Below are positions 43,837-53,054 of a stretch of DNA of 64,000 nucleotides, one piece after another (the first letter of the stretch is position 1; each line of letters begins with the position of its first letter). The position numbers were made by a program, and so were the translations under genes. The stretch covers positions 1 through 64,000 of the forward strand of contig NZ_JAUASX010000018.1 in assembly GCF_030345715.1 (NCBI RefSeq). The letters run 5' to 3'. The notes below the pieces were generated by a model, which did not search any database, was not told the origin of the DNA, and was given only the letters and a program-made list of their open reading frames with translations. This DNA is from Solimonas sp. SE-A11. Lineage in GTDB: Bacteria > Pseudomonadota > Gammaproteobacteria > Nevskiales > Nevskiaceae.

Positions 43837-46800
43837 ATGTTCAAGAAGGTCCTGATCGCCAACCGCGGAGCGATTTCCTGCCGCATCCAGCGCACGCTGC
43901 GTCGCATGGGAATCGCCTCGGTGGCCGTATACACCCGCGCCGACGCCGGCTCGCTGCACGTGCAGACGGCCGACGAAGCCATCTGCGTCGGCGAGGCCCT
44001 GGCTACCGAAAGCTACCTCAGCATCGAGAAGATCATCGCCGCGGCGCTGCAGAGCGGTGCGGAGGCGATCCATCCCGGCTACGGCTTCCTCAGCGAGAAC
44101 CTGGAATTCGCCGCGGCCTGCGAGCAGGCGGGGCTGGCCTTCATCGGCCCTACGCCGGAGCAGATATCCGCCTTTGGTCTGAAGCACACCGCACGTCAGC
44201 TGGCCCAGGACAACGGCGTGCCGCTGCTGCCGGGCTCCGGCCTGCTGCGCGACCTCGACGAGGCCTTGGAGAAAGCCGAGGCTATCGGCTACCCGGTGAT
44301 GCTGAAGAGCACGGCGGGTGGCGGTGGCATCGGCATGCAGCGCTGCCGCAGTGCCAGCGAATTGAGCGCGGCCTACGATTCGGTACAGCGGCTGTCGCGC
44401 AACAACTTCCGCAACGACGGCCTGTTCCTGGAGAAGTTCGTCGAGCGCGCCCGGCATATCGAGGTGCAGCTGTTCGGCGACGGGCAGGGACAGGTGGTGT
44501 CGGTGGGCGAGCGTGATTGCTCGCTGCAGCGCCGCAACCAGAAGGTGGTAGAGGAGACTCCGGCCCCGAACCTGCCGCAGGCCGTACGCGAAGCGCTCTG
44601 GGCCACCGCGGAGAAGCTGGGCCGGGCGGTGAACTATCGCTCTGCCGGCACCGTGGAGTACATCTACGACGACGAGGCCAAGCGCTTCTACTTCCTGGAA
44701 GTGAACACCCGCTTGCAGGTGGAGCACGGTGTCACCGAGGAAACCACTGGCGTGGACCTGGTGGAGTGGATGATCCGCGTGGCGGCCGGCGAGTCGGCAT
44801 TCCTGGAGGGCTTCCGCTACCAGCCGCGCGGCCACGCCATCCAGGTGCGCCTGTATGCGGAAGATCCCGCGCGCAACTTCCAACCGGTGGCCGGCAGGCT
44901 CACGGCGGTGGAGTTCGGCGAAGGTCTGCGCTGCGATCGCTGGATCGAGCCCGGCGTGGAGGTGCCCCCGTACTACGATCCCATGCTGGCCAAGCTGATC
45001 GCCCATGGCGTGGACCGCGAGGCCGCGCGCGGCAGGCTCTGTGCCGCTCTGGCATCGAGCCGCATCGGTGGCATCGAGACCAACCTGGCCTACCTGCGCC
45101 AGGTGCTGGACGAGCCGTCCTTCGTCGCGGGCCGCGCCACCACCGCCACCCTGGGTGGCTTCCAGTACCACGCTGCCGGCATCGAGGTGTTGGAGGCCGG
45201 CACGCAGACCACGGTGCAGGACTATCCAGGGCGCACGGGCTACTGGGACGTGGGCGTGCCACCCTCCGGCCCCTACGACAGCCTGGCGCTGCGCCTGGGC
45301 AACCGCGTGCTCGGCAACGCGCCGGGCACTGCGGCGCTGGAGATGGCGCTGACCGGCTCGGTACTGCGCTTTCGCGCGGCGGCCACGGTCTGCATCGCCG
45401 GTGCGGACATGGGCGCAACACTGGACGGGCAGTCCCTGCCATCGTGGCAGGCCGTCACGGTGCCGGCAGGCGCCACACTGGCATTCGGTGCCCTGCGCGG
45501 CGGCGGTGCGCGCGGCTATCTTTGCGTGGCCGGCGGCTTCGACGTCCCGGCCTATCTCGGCAGCGCCAGCACCTTCACGCTGGGCCGCTTCGGCGGCCAT
45601 GGCGGGCGTGCGCTGCTGCCGGGGGACGTGCTGCATGTCGGCAGTGTGCAGGCGGAAGGCCAGGCGCTGCCCGCAGCGCTGCAGCCGGCCTATGGCCACG
45701 ACTGGCGGTTCCGCGTGATCTATGGCCCGCACGGCGCGCCGGATTTCTTCACGCCGGAGGACATCGCGGAGTTCTTCGCTGCGAGTTGGGAAGTGCACTA
45801 CAACTCCAGCCGCACCGGCACGCGGCTGATCGGACCCAAGCCGAAGTGGGCGCGCCGCGACGGCGGCGAGGCCGGCCTGCATCCCTCCAATATCCATGAC
45901 AATGCCTACGCCGTGGGCGCGGTGGATTTCACCGGCGACATGCCGGTGATCCTGGGGCCGGATGGCCCCAGCCTCGGCGGCTTTGTTTGCCCGGTGACCA
46001 TCGTCAAGGCCGACCTCTGGCAACTGGGCCAGCTGCGTCCGGGCGACAAGCTGCATTTCGTGCCGGTGAGCATGGAAACCGCCGAGGCCCTGGAGCGCGC
46101 GCAGCTCGCGCTGGTGGATCGCTTCGAGGCCGTGCCGGTGGAGGCGCCTGCCATCGTCGTGCCGGACGGCGCGGTGCTGGCCCGCTGGGAAGACGGGCCG
46201 CTGCCCCTGGTGGTGCGGCCCTCGGGCGACGACAACCTGCTGCTGGAATACGGGCCCCAGGAGCTGGACCTGAATCTGCGCTTCCGCGTGCATGCGCTGA
46301 TGTGCCGCCTGCAGGAGCAGCACATCGACGGGCTGCTGGAGCTGACGCCCGGCATCCGGTCGCTGCAGCTGCACTACGACAACCTGCGGCTGCCGCAGGC
46401 CCGGCTGCTGGCGCTGCTGCACCAGACTGAGCGCCAGTTGCCGGCGATCGAGGATATGGAGGTCCCCACGCGAATCGTCCACCTGCCGATCTCCTGGGAC
46501 GACGCGGCCTGCCGGCTGGCGATCGAGAAGTACATGCAGTCGGTGCGGCGTGATGCGCCCTGGTGTCCGAGCAACCTGGAGTTCATTCGCCGCATCAACG
46601 GGCTGGAGGACCTGGAAGAGGTCAAGCGCATCTTCTTCTCGGCCAGCTACCTGGTGATGGGCCTGGGCGACGTCTACCTGGGCGCGCCGGTGGCGACGCC
46701 CCTGGATCCCCGGCATCGCCTGGTCACCACCAAGTACAATCCGGCGCGCACCTGGACGCCGGAGAATGCCGTCGGCATCGGCGGTGCCTATCTCTGCGTC

Positions 46801-47418
46801 TACGGCATGGAAGGGCCGGGTGGCTACCAGTTCGTGGGCCGCACGCTGCAGATGTGGAATACCTGGAAGCAGACCGCCGCCTTCGGCGAGGGCAAGCCCT
46901 GGCTGCTGCGCTTCTTCGACCAGTTGCGCTTCCACGAGGTCTCCGCCGAGGAATTGTTGCGCATCCGCGAGGACTTCCCGCGCGGCCGCTACCCGCTGCG
47001 CATCGAGGAGCAGACCTTCCGCCTGCGCGACTACCGCGAGTTCCTGGAACAGAACCGCGACAGCATCGACGCGTTCAAGTCGCGCCAGCAGCAGGCATTC
47101 GAAGAGGAGCGCCAGCGCTGGGCGGCGGCCGGACAGGACGTGGTCGGCACCGAGGCGGAGGCGTCGCCACCGGTGGAGGACCGGCTGGCCGAAGGCGAGC
47201 GCGCCGTGCAGAGCCCGGTGCCGGGAAGTGTGTGGCAGATCGCCGTGCAGCCGGGCCAGAAGGTCAGCGCGGGCGACACGGTCGCGCTGGTGGAATCGAT
47301 GAAAATGGAAATCTCGGTGGTGACCCGCGTCAGCGGCATCGTGCGCCGCGTGCTGTGCGCGCCCGGGCAGGGTGTCACGCCGGGGCAGAGCCTGCTGGTA
47401 CTGGAGGAAGCCGTATGA
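43837..47418 (+). CDS. Biotin-dependent guanidine (urea-type) carboxylase
   Basis: This 1193-residue enzyme carboxylates its substrate with ATP and bicarbonate. Domains in order: biotin carboxylase (about 1-450; ANRGAISCRIQRTLRRMGI, STAGGGGIGM, KVVEETPAP, EVNTRLQVEHGVTE), a carboxyltransferase made of KipA/AHS2-like (about 460-750) and KipI/AHS1-like (about 780-1080) parts, and a biotin carrier domain with VESMKMEIS, biotin on Lys1156. Many proteins of this form are annotated urea carboxylase, but those encoded with CgdAB and guanidine riboswitches were shown to prefer guanidine. Asn977 in TPENAVGIGG may be the residue (Asn instead of Asp) linked to guanidine preference; that mapping is from memory and needs an alignment. 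Overlaps atzF (ATGA). Confidence 0.9.
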   Translation: MFKKVLIANRGAISCRIQRTLRRMGIASVAVYTRADAGSLHVQTADEAICVGEALATESYLSIEKIIAAALQSGAEAIHPGYGFLSENLEFAAACEQAGLAFIGPTPEQISAFGLKHTARQLAQDNGVPLLPGSGLLRDLDEALEKAEAIGYPVMLKSTAGGGGIGMQRCRSASELSAAYDSVQRLSRNNFRNDGLFLEKFVERARHIEVQLFGDGQGQVVSVGERDCSLQRRNQKVVEETPAPNLPQAVREALWATAEKLGRAVNYRSAGTVEYIYDDEAKRFYFLEVNTRLQVEHGVTEETTGVDLVEWMIRVAAGESAFLEGFRYQPRGHAIQVRLYAEDPARNFQPVAGRLTAVEFGEGLRCDRWIEPGVEVPPYYDPMLAKLIAHGVDREAARGRLCAALASSRIGGIETNLAYLRQVLDEPSFVAGRATTATLGGFQYHAAGIEVLEAGTQTTVQDYPGRTGYWDVGVPPSGPYDSLALRLGNRVLGNAPGTAALEMALTGSVLRFRAAATVCIAGADMGATLDGQSLPSWQAVTVPAGATLAFGALRGGGARGYLCVAGGFDVPAYLGSASTFTLGRFGGHGGRALLPGDVLHVGSVQAEGQALPAALQPAYGHDWRFRVIYGPHGAPDFFTPEDIAEFFAASWEVHYNSSRTGTRLIGPKPKWARRDGGEAGLHPSNIHDNAYAVGAVDFTGDMPVILGPDGPSLGGFVCPVTIVKADLWQLGQLRPGDKLHFVPVSMETAEALERAQLALVDRFEAVPVEAPAIVVPDGAVLARWEDGPLPLVVRPSGDDNLLLEYGPQELDLNLRFRVHALMCRLQEQHIDGLLELTPGIRSLQLHYDNLRLPQARLLALLHQTERQLPAIEDMEVPTRIVHLPISWDDAACRLAIEKYMQSVRRDAPWCPSNLEFIRRINGLEDLEEVKRIFFSASYLVMGLGDVYLGAPVATPLDPRHRLVTTKYNPARTWTPENAVGIGGAYLCVYGMEGPGGYQFVGRTLQMWNTWKQTAAFGEGKPWLLRFFDQLRFHEVSAEELLRIREDFPRGRYPLRIEEQTFRLRDYREFLEQNRDSIDAFKSRQQQAFEEERQRWAAAGQDVVGTEAEASPPVEDRLAEGERAVQSPVPGSVWQIAVQPGQKVSAGDTVALVESMKMEISVVTRVSGIVRRVLCAPGQGVTPGQSLLVLEEAV

Positions 47419-49184
47419 GGGACCTTGCCATTGCTGCCTTGCAGCGCGACTACCGCGCGGGGCTCAAGCCCGCGGAGCTGCTTGCCGAGTTGCGCGGCCG
47501 CATCGCCGCACACGCGGATCACCATGCCTGGATCGCCTTGCTGGACGACGCACAGCTGGCACCGTACCTGGCCCGGCTTGAGGGGCAGGGCCCGGAGTCG
47601 CTGCCGCTCTACGGCATTCCCTTCGCGATCAAGGACAACATCGACCTGGCCGGGGTGCCGACCACCGCCGCCTGCCCGGACTTCGCGTATACGCCCGCAC
47701 GCAGCGCCACCGTCGTGCAGCGCCTGGTCGATGCCGGTGCGATCCCGCTGGGCAAGACCAATCTCGACCAGTTCGCCACCGGGCTGGTCGGCACGCGCTC
47801 GCCCCGGGGCGCGGTGCGCAACGCCTTCGATCCGGACTACATCAGCGGCGGCTCCAGTGCCGGTTCCGCCGTGGCGCTGGCGTTGGGCGAGGTGAGCTTC
47901 TCGCTGGGCACCGACACTGCCGGTTCCGGCCGAGTGCCCGCGGCCTTCAATAACCTGCTGGGCATCAAGCCCACGCGCGGGCGCTGGTCCACCGCCGGCG
48001 TGGTGCCGGCCTGCCGCAGTCTCGACTGCCCTTCGCTCTTTGCGCTGAACCCCGAGGATGCGCGGCGTATCGGCACGGTGATGGATGGCCTGGATGCCGC
48101 CGACCCCTGGAGCCGCCGTGGGCGGCCGGTAAGCGGACGGCTGGAGGGCCTACGGTTCGGCATGCCCCGTCCCGAGCAGCTCGAGTTCTTCGGGGACACG
48201 ACCTATGCCGCGCTGTTCGCGCAGGCGGCGGAGCGCTGGCAGGCCCTGGGCGCGGAGCTGGTGCGGCTGGATTTCACGCCCTTCAGCGAGGCGGCCCGGC
48301 TGCTGTACGAAGGCCCCTGGGTAGCAGAGCGCCGCCATGCGACGCGCGACATGGCGCCGCAGGCCATGCTGCCGGTGCTGCGCCGCATCCTGGAGGGCGG
48401 GGCGGGAATCGGCGCGGAGCAGACCTTCGAGGCCTTCTACCGGCTGCAGGCCCTGAAGCAGGCCGCGGACGCGCAACTGGCGTTGGTGGACGCGGTGCTG
48501 ACCCCCACGGCACCGACCCATTACCGCATCGCCGAACTGGAGGCCGAGCCCTTGCTGCTCAACAGCCGCCTGGGCACCTATACCAACTTCATGAACCTGC
48601 TGGATTACGCCGCCGTGGCCATGCCTGCCGGCGCCACTCCGGCCGGCCTGCCGTTCGGCATCACCCTGTTCGGCCCCGCCTGGTCCGACGACTACCTGCT
48701 GGCGCTGGCGCAGCGCTGGATGGCGGCGGACCCGCGGCCCGGCGGCCGTGACGCCAGCCGCTGGATGCCGGCTCTGCCGCCCACGCCGCCGGGGCGTATC
48801 GAGGTGGCGGTCTGCGGCGCCCACCTGTCGGGCATGTCGCTGAACCACCAGCTCACCAGCCGCAGTGCCTTCCGTGTGTGCGCCACCCATAGCGCGCCCT
48901 GCTACCGCCTGATCGCGCTGGCCGGCGGACCGCCGTTCCGGCCGGGGATGATCCGTGACGCGGAACGCGGCGCTGCCATCGAGGTGGAGGTCTGGTCGGT
49001 GCCCGAGGCCGAGTTCGGCAGCTTCGTGGCCGGCATCCCGGCGCCGCTGGGCATCGGCAAGCTGGAACTGGCCGACGGCCGCTGGGTCAGCGGCTTCATC
49101 TGCGAGCCGGCCGGGGAGACGGGCGCCCGGGACATTACCCATCTGGGCGGCTGGCGCCGCTACATGGCGGAGAAGAGGGCCTGA
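47415..49184 (+). CDS. atzF: Allophanate hydrolase
   Basis: The enzyme hydrolyses allophanate to ammonia and CO2, the last step of the pathway. The 589-residue protein has an amidase-signature domain with the Ser-cisSer-Lys triad visible as Lys73 (AIKDNI), Ser147 (GGSSAGS) and Ser171 (TDTAGSGRVP). A C-terminal domain (about 465-589, RIEVAVCGAHLSGMSLNHQL...) is shared by bacterial allophanate hydrolases. The ATG overlaps the carboxylase stop. A promoter and hairpin for rpsF follow. Confidence 0.94.
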   Translation: MRDLAIAALQRDYRAGLKPAELLAELRGRIAAHADHHAWIALLDDAQLAPYLARLEGQGPESLPLYGIPFAIKDNIDLAGVPTTAACPDFAYTPARSATVVQRLVDAGAIPLGKTNLDQFATGLVGTRSPRGAVRNAFDPDYISGGSSAGSAVALALGEVSFSLGTDTAGSGRVPAAFNNLLGIKPTRGRWSTAGVVPACRSLDCPSLFALNPEDARRIGTVMDGLDAADPWSRRGRPVSGRLEGLRFGMPRPEQLEFFGDTTYAALFAQAAERWQALGAELVRLDFTPFSEAARLLYEGPWVAERRHATRDMAPQAMLPVLRRILEGGAGIGAEQTFEAFYRLQALKQAADAQLALVDAVLTPTAPTHYRIAELEAEPLLLNSRLGTYTNFMNLLDYAAVAMPAGATPAGLPFGITLFGPAWSDDYLLALAQRWMAADPRPGGRDASRWMPALPPTPPGRIEVAVCGAHLSGMSLNHQLTSRSAFRVCATHSAPCYRLIALAGGPPFRPGMIRDAERGAAIEVEVWSVPEAEFGSFVAGIPAPLGIGKLELADGRWVSGFICEPAGETGARDITHLGGWRRYMAEKRA

Positions 49185-49210
49185 GGGGCTGGCGGCACTG
49201 GCAGCCCTAA

Positions 49211-49239
49211 TTGCAACAAACTGCTGATTCCCTTAAGAT
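49211..49239 (+). promoter_or_regulatory. Sigma-70 promoter of the rpsF operon
   Basis: TTGCAA (49211-49216) and TAAGAT (49234-49239) are separated by 17 bases. Transcription would start near 49246, so the transcript would begin with the hairpin at 49247-49269. The ribosomal-protein operon needs a strong local promoter, and this is the best match. Confidence 0.6.
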
Positions 49240-49246
49240 TCGCGCC

Positions 49247-49276
49247 CCTTCATCCCGCCGGGGTGAAGGTTTTTTG
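49247..49276 (+). terminator. Terminator/attenuator hairpin before rpsF
   Basis: A 10-bp stem CCTTCATCCC/GGGGTGAAGG (49247-49256 with 49260-49269) has a three-base loop and a six-T tract. It ends the guanidine operon. Because the likely rpsF promoter is just upstream, it may also attenuate the ribosomal operon at its very start. Confidence 0.75.
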
Positions 49277-49353
49277 TTTCAACCACTTGCTCCACGACCG
49301 TTCCCTGGTCGGGGGCCGCAGGGTGAAAATCCTGTGTCCACAAGGAGTTATCG
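49277..49353 (+). promoter_or_regulatory. rpsF leader, possible S6:S18 control element
   Basis: The leader has a small hairpin GACCG...CGGTC-like (GACC/GGTC, about 49298-49313), a G/C-rich run, and CAGGGTGAAAATCCTG (about 49319-49334), which can form another stem, before the AAGGAG site. Ribosomal S6 and S18 are known to bind such leaders in many bacteria to control their own synthesis. I could not match the consensus by eye, so this is a suggestion from context. Confidence 0.3.
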
Positions 49354-49770
49354 ATGCGTCACTACGAAGTTGTGGTCATGGTGCATCCGGACCAGAGTGA
49401 ACAGGTTCCGGCCATGATCGAGCGTTACAAGGGCATGGTCACCGCGACCGGCGGCAAGGTTCACCGCCTGGAAGACTGGGGTCGCCGTCAGCTGGCTTAC
49501 CCGATCGCCAAGGCCCACAAGGCCCACTACGTTCTGATGAACGTGGAGTGCGACGATGCCGCCCTGGCCGAGCTGGAGAATGCGTTCCGCTTCAACGACG
49601 CCGTGATCCGCAAGCTGGTCGTCAAGACCGAAGCTGCAGTGATCGACCAGTCGCCGCTCTTCAAGGTTCAGGATGAAGAGAAGAAGCCGGGCGAGTTCCG
49701 CGCCCGTCACCAGGATGCGGAAGGCGAGGGCGACGACGCCCAGGCCGAAACCGCTGTTGAAGGAGCCTAA
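49354..49770 (+). CDS. rpsF: 30S ribosomal protein S6
   Basis: S6 pairs with S18 on the platform of the small subunit. The 138-residue protein has the standard start [19 protein letters not shown], the GRRQLAYPI segment, and a long acidic C-terminal tail (residues about 105-138), which in E. coli is the site of added glutamates by RimK. AAGGAG precedes the ATG by eight bases. No priB follows, unlike in Enterobacteria. Confidence 0.97.
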   Translation: MRHYEVVVMVHPDQSEQVPAMIERYKGMVTATGGKVHRLEDWGRRQLAYPIAKAHKAHYVLMNVECDDAALAELENAFRFNDAVIRKLVVKTEAAVIDQSPLFKVQDEEKKPGEFRARHQDAEGEGDDAQAETAVEGA

Positions 49771-49773
49771 GTC

Positions 49774-50001
49774 ATGGCACAGTTTTTCCGTCGCAAGAAG
49801 TCCTGCAAGTTCAGCGGTCAGAACGCCCCGGCGATCGACTACAAGGACCTCTCCACGCTCAAGCAGTACATCGGCGAGAACGGCAAGATCGTGCCGGCTC
49901 GCATCACCGGCACCAAGTCGCGCTACCAGCGCGAGCTGGCCACGGCCATCAAGCGCGCCCGTTTCCTGGCGCTGCTGCCGTACAGCGACAGCCACGGCTA
50001 A
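49774..50001 (+). CDS. rpsR: 30S ribosomal protein S18
   Basis: This 75-residue protein has [11 protein letters not shown] at the start and the conserved core [41 protein letters not shown]. It begins three bases after rpsF and is clearly in the same operon. Confidence 0.97.
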   Translation: MAQFFRRKKSCKFSGQNAPAIDYKDLSTLKQYIGENGKIVPARITGTKSRYQRELATAIKRARFLALLPYSDSHG

Positions 50002-50013
50002 GGAGCAGCTACC

Positions 50014-50478
50014 ATGGATGTGATTCTGCTCGAGAAGATCAAGAAGCTCGGCGACCTGGGCGAGACCGTCAAGGTGAAGGCCGGTTTCGGCCGCAACTAC
50101 CTGCTGCCGCTGGGCAAGGCGCTGCCGGCCACCGAGGCAAACCGTGCCGTGTTCGAGGCCCGCAAGGCTGAGCTGCTGAAGAAGGCCAACGATTCGATCT
50201 CCGCCGCCAACATGCGCGCCGGCAAGATCAACGGCAAGACCATCACCCTCAAGGTGCTGGCCGCCGAAGAGGGCAAGCTGTACGGCTCGGTCGGTCCGTC
50301 CGAGATCGTGGATGCCGCCGCTGCCCAGGGCATCGACGTCAAGAAGAGCGAGATCGACATGACCTCCGGTCCGATCCGCCAGCTCGGCACCTACACCGTC
50401 AGCGTGCGCCTGCACACCGAAGTGGAAGGTGAGCTGACCGTTGTCGTGGTCGACAGCAAGGCCCCGACGGCCGCCTAA
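50014..50478 (+). CDS. rplI: 50S ribosomal protein L9
   Basis: L9 is a two-domain protein at the base of the L1 stalk that helps keep the reading frame. The 154-residue product has the N-terminal globular domain (MDVILLEKIKKLGDLGETVKVKAGFGRNYLLP), the long connecting helix (about 40-75), and the C-terminal domain with LYGSVGPSEI. AAGGAG precedes the start. A terminator follows. Confidence 0.97.
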   Translation: MDVILLEKIKKLGDLGETVKVKAGFGRNYLLPLGKALPATEANRAVFEARKAELLKKANDSISAANMRAGKINGKTITLKVLAAEEGKLYGSVGPSEIVDAAAAQGIDVKKSEIDMTSGPIRQLGTYTVSVRLHTEVEGELTVVVVDSKAPTAA

Positions 50479-50503
50479 GGCGCCGGCAGGTCTGTGTCAC
50501 CAG

Positions 50504-50533
50504 ACGGCCCGCCTCGGCGGGCCGTTTCATTTT
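50504..50533 (+). terminator. Intrinsic terminator after rplI
   Basis: A 10-bp stem ACGGCCCGCC/GGCGGGCCGT (50504-50513 with 50516-50525) has a two-base nominal loop and is followed by TTCATTTT. It separates the ribosomal operon from dnaB. Confidence 0.8.
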
Positions 50534-50593
50534 GGGCTCCCCGGCCGGACCCTGCCCCTTCTGCGGTCCGCCCATTCCTCTACAATCCAACCC

Positions 50594-51943
50594 ATGCAAA
50601 ACCCGCCCAAGCATCCCCCGCATTCCATCGACGCCGAGATGTCCGTCCTGGGCGGCATGATGCTGGACAACGGCGCCGGCTTCGAAGTGCTGGACCTGCT
50701 CAAGGAGGGGGACTTCTACCTCCATGCGCACCAGCTGATCTTCGCCGCCATGCGCGACCTGCTCAGCTCGCACAAGCCCTGCGACTTCCTGACGGTCACC
50801 GAGCACCTGCGCTACATCACCAAGCTCGAGGAGGCCGGCGGCATCGCCTATGTCGGCACCCTGGCCAACGACACGCCCAGCGCCGCCAACACCGTGGCCT
50901 ATGCCGAGATCGTGCGCGAGCGCTCGGTGCTGCGTCAGCTGATCTCCACTGGGCAGGGCATCGCCGACATTGGCTTCCGTCCCGAGGGCCGCAATGCCAG
51001 CGCCCTGCTGGAGGAAGCCGAGCAGAAAGTCTTCGCACTGCGCCAGGGCGACGCCAAGGGCAAGGTGCAGTACCACAGCATGCCGCCGCTGCTGGACCAC
51101 ATCTCCAAGTCGCTGGAGGAAGCCAAGGACAAGGAGGGCGGCCGCAAGGGCCTGCAGACCGGCTTCCGCGATTTCGACAACAAGACCAACGGCCTGCATC
51201 CGGGCGACCTGGTGATCGTGGCCGGCCGTCCGGGCATGGGCAAGACCTCGTTCGCGATGAACATCGCCGAGCACGTCGCCATCGAGAGCCACATGCCGGT
51301 GGCGGTGTTCAGCATGGAAATGGCGGCGGAACAGCTGGTGTTCCGCGTGATTTCCTCCTTCGGCGGCATCGACCAGCAGAACCTGCGCAACGCGCGGATG
51401 GACGACAGCGAATGGGACCGCCTGGCCTCTGCCATGGGCCTGATGCGCGAGGCGCCGCTGTTCATCGACGAGACCGGCGGACTGTCGCCGCTGGAACTGC
51501 GCGCGCGTGCACGCCGTATTGCCGCGCGTCATGGTCTCAGCCTGATCGTGGTGGACTATATCCAGCTGATGCAGGTGCCCGGCTCGGACAACCGCGCCAA
51601 CGAGGTGGCCGAGATCTCGCGTAGCCTCAAGGCCCTGGGCAAGGAACTGAGCGTGCCGGTGATCGCGCTGTCGCAGCTCAACCGTGGCGTCGAACAGCGA
51701 GACAACAAGCGCCCGCGCATGGCCGACCTGCGCGAGTCCGGCGGTATCGAGCAGGACGCCGACGTCGTGGTCTTCGTCTACCGTGACGATTACTACTACC
51801 CGGAAACCTCCGCGGACAAGGGCCAGGCCGAACTGATCATCGCCAAGCAGCGTAGCGGCCCCACCGGCACCGTGAAGGTCCAGTTCGACGGCAAGTACAC
51901 CAAGTTCCGCGACCTGGCGGATCCATCGCAAAGCTTCTACTGA
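50594..51943 (+). CDS. dnaB: Replicative DNA helicase DnaB
   Basis: The hexameric helicase unwinds DNA 5'-3' at the fork and loads primase. The 449-residue protein has the N-terminal collar domain (about 1-100, SIDAEMSVLGGMMLDN), a linker, and the RecA-like motor with Walker A GRPGMGKTSFAMN (about 215-227), Walker B SLIVVDYIQLM and the SQLNRGVEQRDNKRP loop. There is no intein, which is a common insertion in this gene. The start gives the standard MQNPPKHPPHSIDAE. Confidence 0.97.
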   Translation: MQNPPKHPPHSIDAEMSVLGGMMLDNGAGFEVLDLLKEGDFYLHAHQLIFAAMRDLLSSHKPCDFLTVTEHLRYITKLEEAGGIAYVGTLANDTPSAANTVAYAEIVRERSVLRQLISTGQGIADIGFRPEGRNASALLEEAEQKVFALRQGDAKGKVQYHSMPPLLDHISKSLEEAKDKEGGRKGLQTGFRDFDNKTNGLHPGDLVIVAGRPGMGKTSFAMNIAEHVAIESHMPVAVFSMEMAAEQLVFRVISSFGGIDQQNLRNARMDDSEWDRLASAMGLMREAPLFIDETGGLSPLELRARARRIAARHGLSLIVVDYIQLMQVPGSDNRANEVAEISRSLKALGKELSVPVIALSQLNRGVEQRDNKRPRMADLRESGGIEQDADVVVFVYRDDYYYPETSADKGQAELIIAKQRSGPTGTVKVQFDGKYTKFRDLADPSQSFY

Positions 51944-51974
51944 TGGCGGCGCTCCCGCTCAGCGAGGGGGCGGC

Positions 51975-53054
51975 GTGATCCCGCGCGTCACCGCCAGCAT
52001 CGACCTCGCCGCGATCCAGCACAACCTGGGCGTGGTGCGGCGTCTGGCGCCGCGCTCGCGCGTGATGGCGGCGGTCAAGGCCAACGGCTACGGTCACGGG
52101 GCGATACCGGTGGCGCGTGCCCTGGAGGCGGCCGGCGTGGACGCCCTGGCGGTGGCCTGCCTGGAAGAAGCGGTAGAGCTGCGCCGCGCCCATATCCATT
52201 GCCCGATCGCCCTGCTCGAGGGTGTGATCTCCGAGGAAGAGGCCGCGCAGGCCGTCTACGAGCGCCTGCAGGTGGTGGTGCACGACCACTGGCAGATCGA
52301 CATGCTGCACCGGCTGGGGCCCGAAGCCCAGGTCGGCGTCTGGTTCAAGCTGGACAGCGGCATGCACCGCCTGGGCTTCCCGCTGGAGGACGTGCCGCGC
52401 CTGCTGGAGGTCCTGAAGGCTCATCCGGGCTGGAGCTTCCACGGCTGGATCACCCACCTGGCCAGCGCCGACGAGCCCGAGAACTCTTTCACCCGCGAAC
52501 AGGTCACCCGCTTCAGCCACGCGCTGCAGGGCGTGGCGGGGCAGCGCTCCATCGGCAACTCCGCCGGCATCATCGGCTGGCCGGAGGCGCGCGCCGACTG
52601 GGTGCGCCCGGGCCTGATCATTTACGGTGCCTCCCCGATGCCGGGACAGACCGGCGCCGACCTCGGCCTGAGGCCTGTCATGCGCCTGGAAAGCCGCCTG
52701 ATCGCCGTACGCGACTTCGAGGCGGGTGAAACCATCGGCTACGCCCAAAGCTGGACCTGCCCGGAGCGCACGCGCATCGGCGTGGCTGCTGTCGGCTATG
52801 CCGACGGCATCCACCGGACCTTCCGCAGCGGCACCGCCGCGAGGGTCGGCGGGCGCCAGGTGACCTATGCCGGCCGCGTCTCGATGGACATGATCACCCT
52901 GGACCTGCGCGGCGCCCCGGACGCCAGGGTGGGTGACCCGGTGCTGCTGTGGGGTGACGAGCTGCCGGCGGAGCATGTCGCCGCCCAGGCCGGCACCATT
53001 CCCTACGAATTGTTCTGCGGGCTCACGCAGAGGGTTCATTTCCGGTATCGCTGA
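51975..53054 (+). CDS. alr: Alanine racemase
   Basis: Alr makes D-alanine for peptidoglycan with pyridoxal phosphate. The 359-residue product has the PLP-lysine motif AVKANGYGHG (about 33-42), a barrel domain ending near residue 235, and a C-terminal beta domain with the catalytic Tyr region AVGYADGIHR and AGRVSMDMIT. The GTG at 51975 is preceded by GAGGGGGCGGC, a plausible ribosome-binding site. dnaB-alr is a conserved pair. Confidence 0.96.
   Translation: MIPRVTASIDLAAIQHNLGVVRRLAPRSRVMAAVKANGYGHGAIPVARALEAAGVDALAVACLEEAVELRRAHIHCPIALLEGVISEEEAAQAVYERLQVVVHDHWQIDMLHRLGPEAQVGVWFKLDSGMHRLGFPLEDVPRLLEVLKAHPGWSFHGWITHLASADEPENSFTREQVTRFSHALQGVAGQRSIGNSAGIIGWPEARADWVRPGLIIYGASPMPGQTGADLGLRPVMRLESRLIAVRDFEAGETIGYAQSWTCPERTRIGVAAVGYADGIHRTFRSGTAARVGGRQVTYAGRVSMDMITLDLRGAPDARVGDPVLLWGDELPAEHVAAQAGTIPYELFCGLTQRVHFRYR

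Noticed and set aside
43720-46935. A 1071-codon minus-strand frame opposite the carboxylase
   Set aside because: The plus strand encodes a full-length biotin carboxylase fusion with all catalytic motifs; the antisense frame is a composition artefact.
39241-49184. Urea carboxylase/urea amidolyase operon
   Set aside because: The guanidine-I riboswitch and the paired deiminase genes indicate guanidine as substrate; no urease or urea-specific transporter is present.
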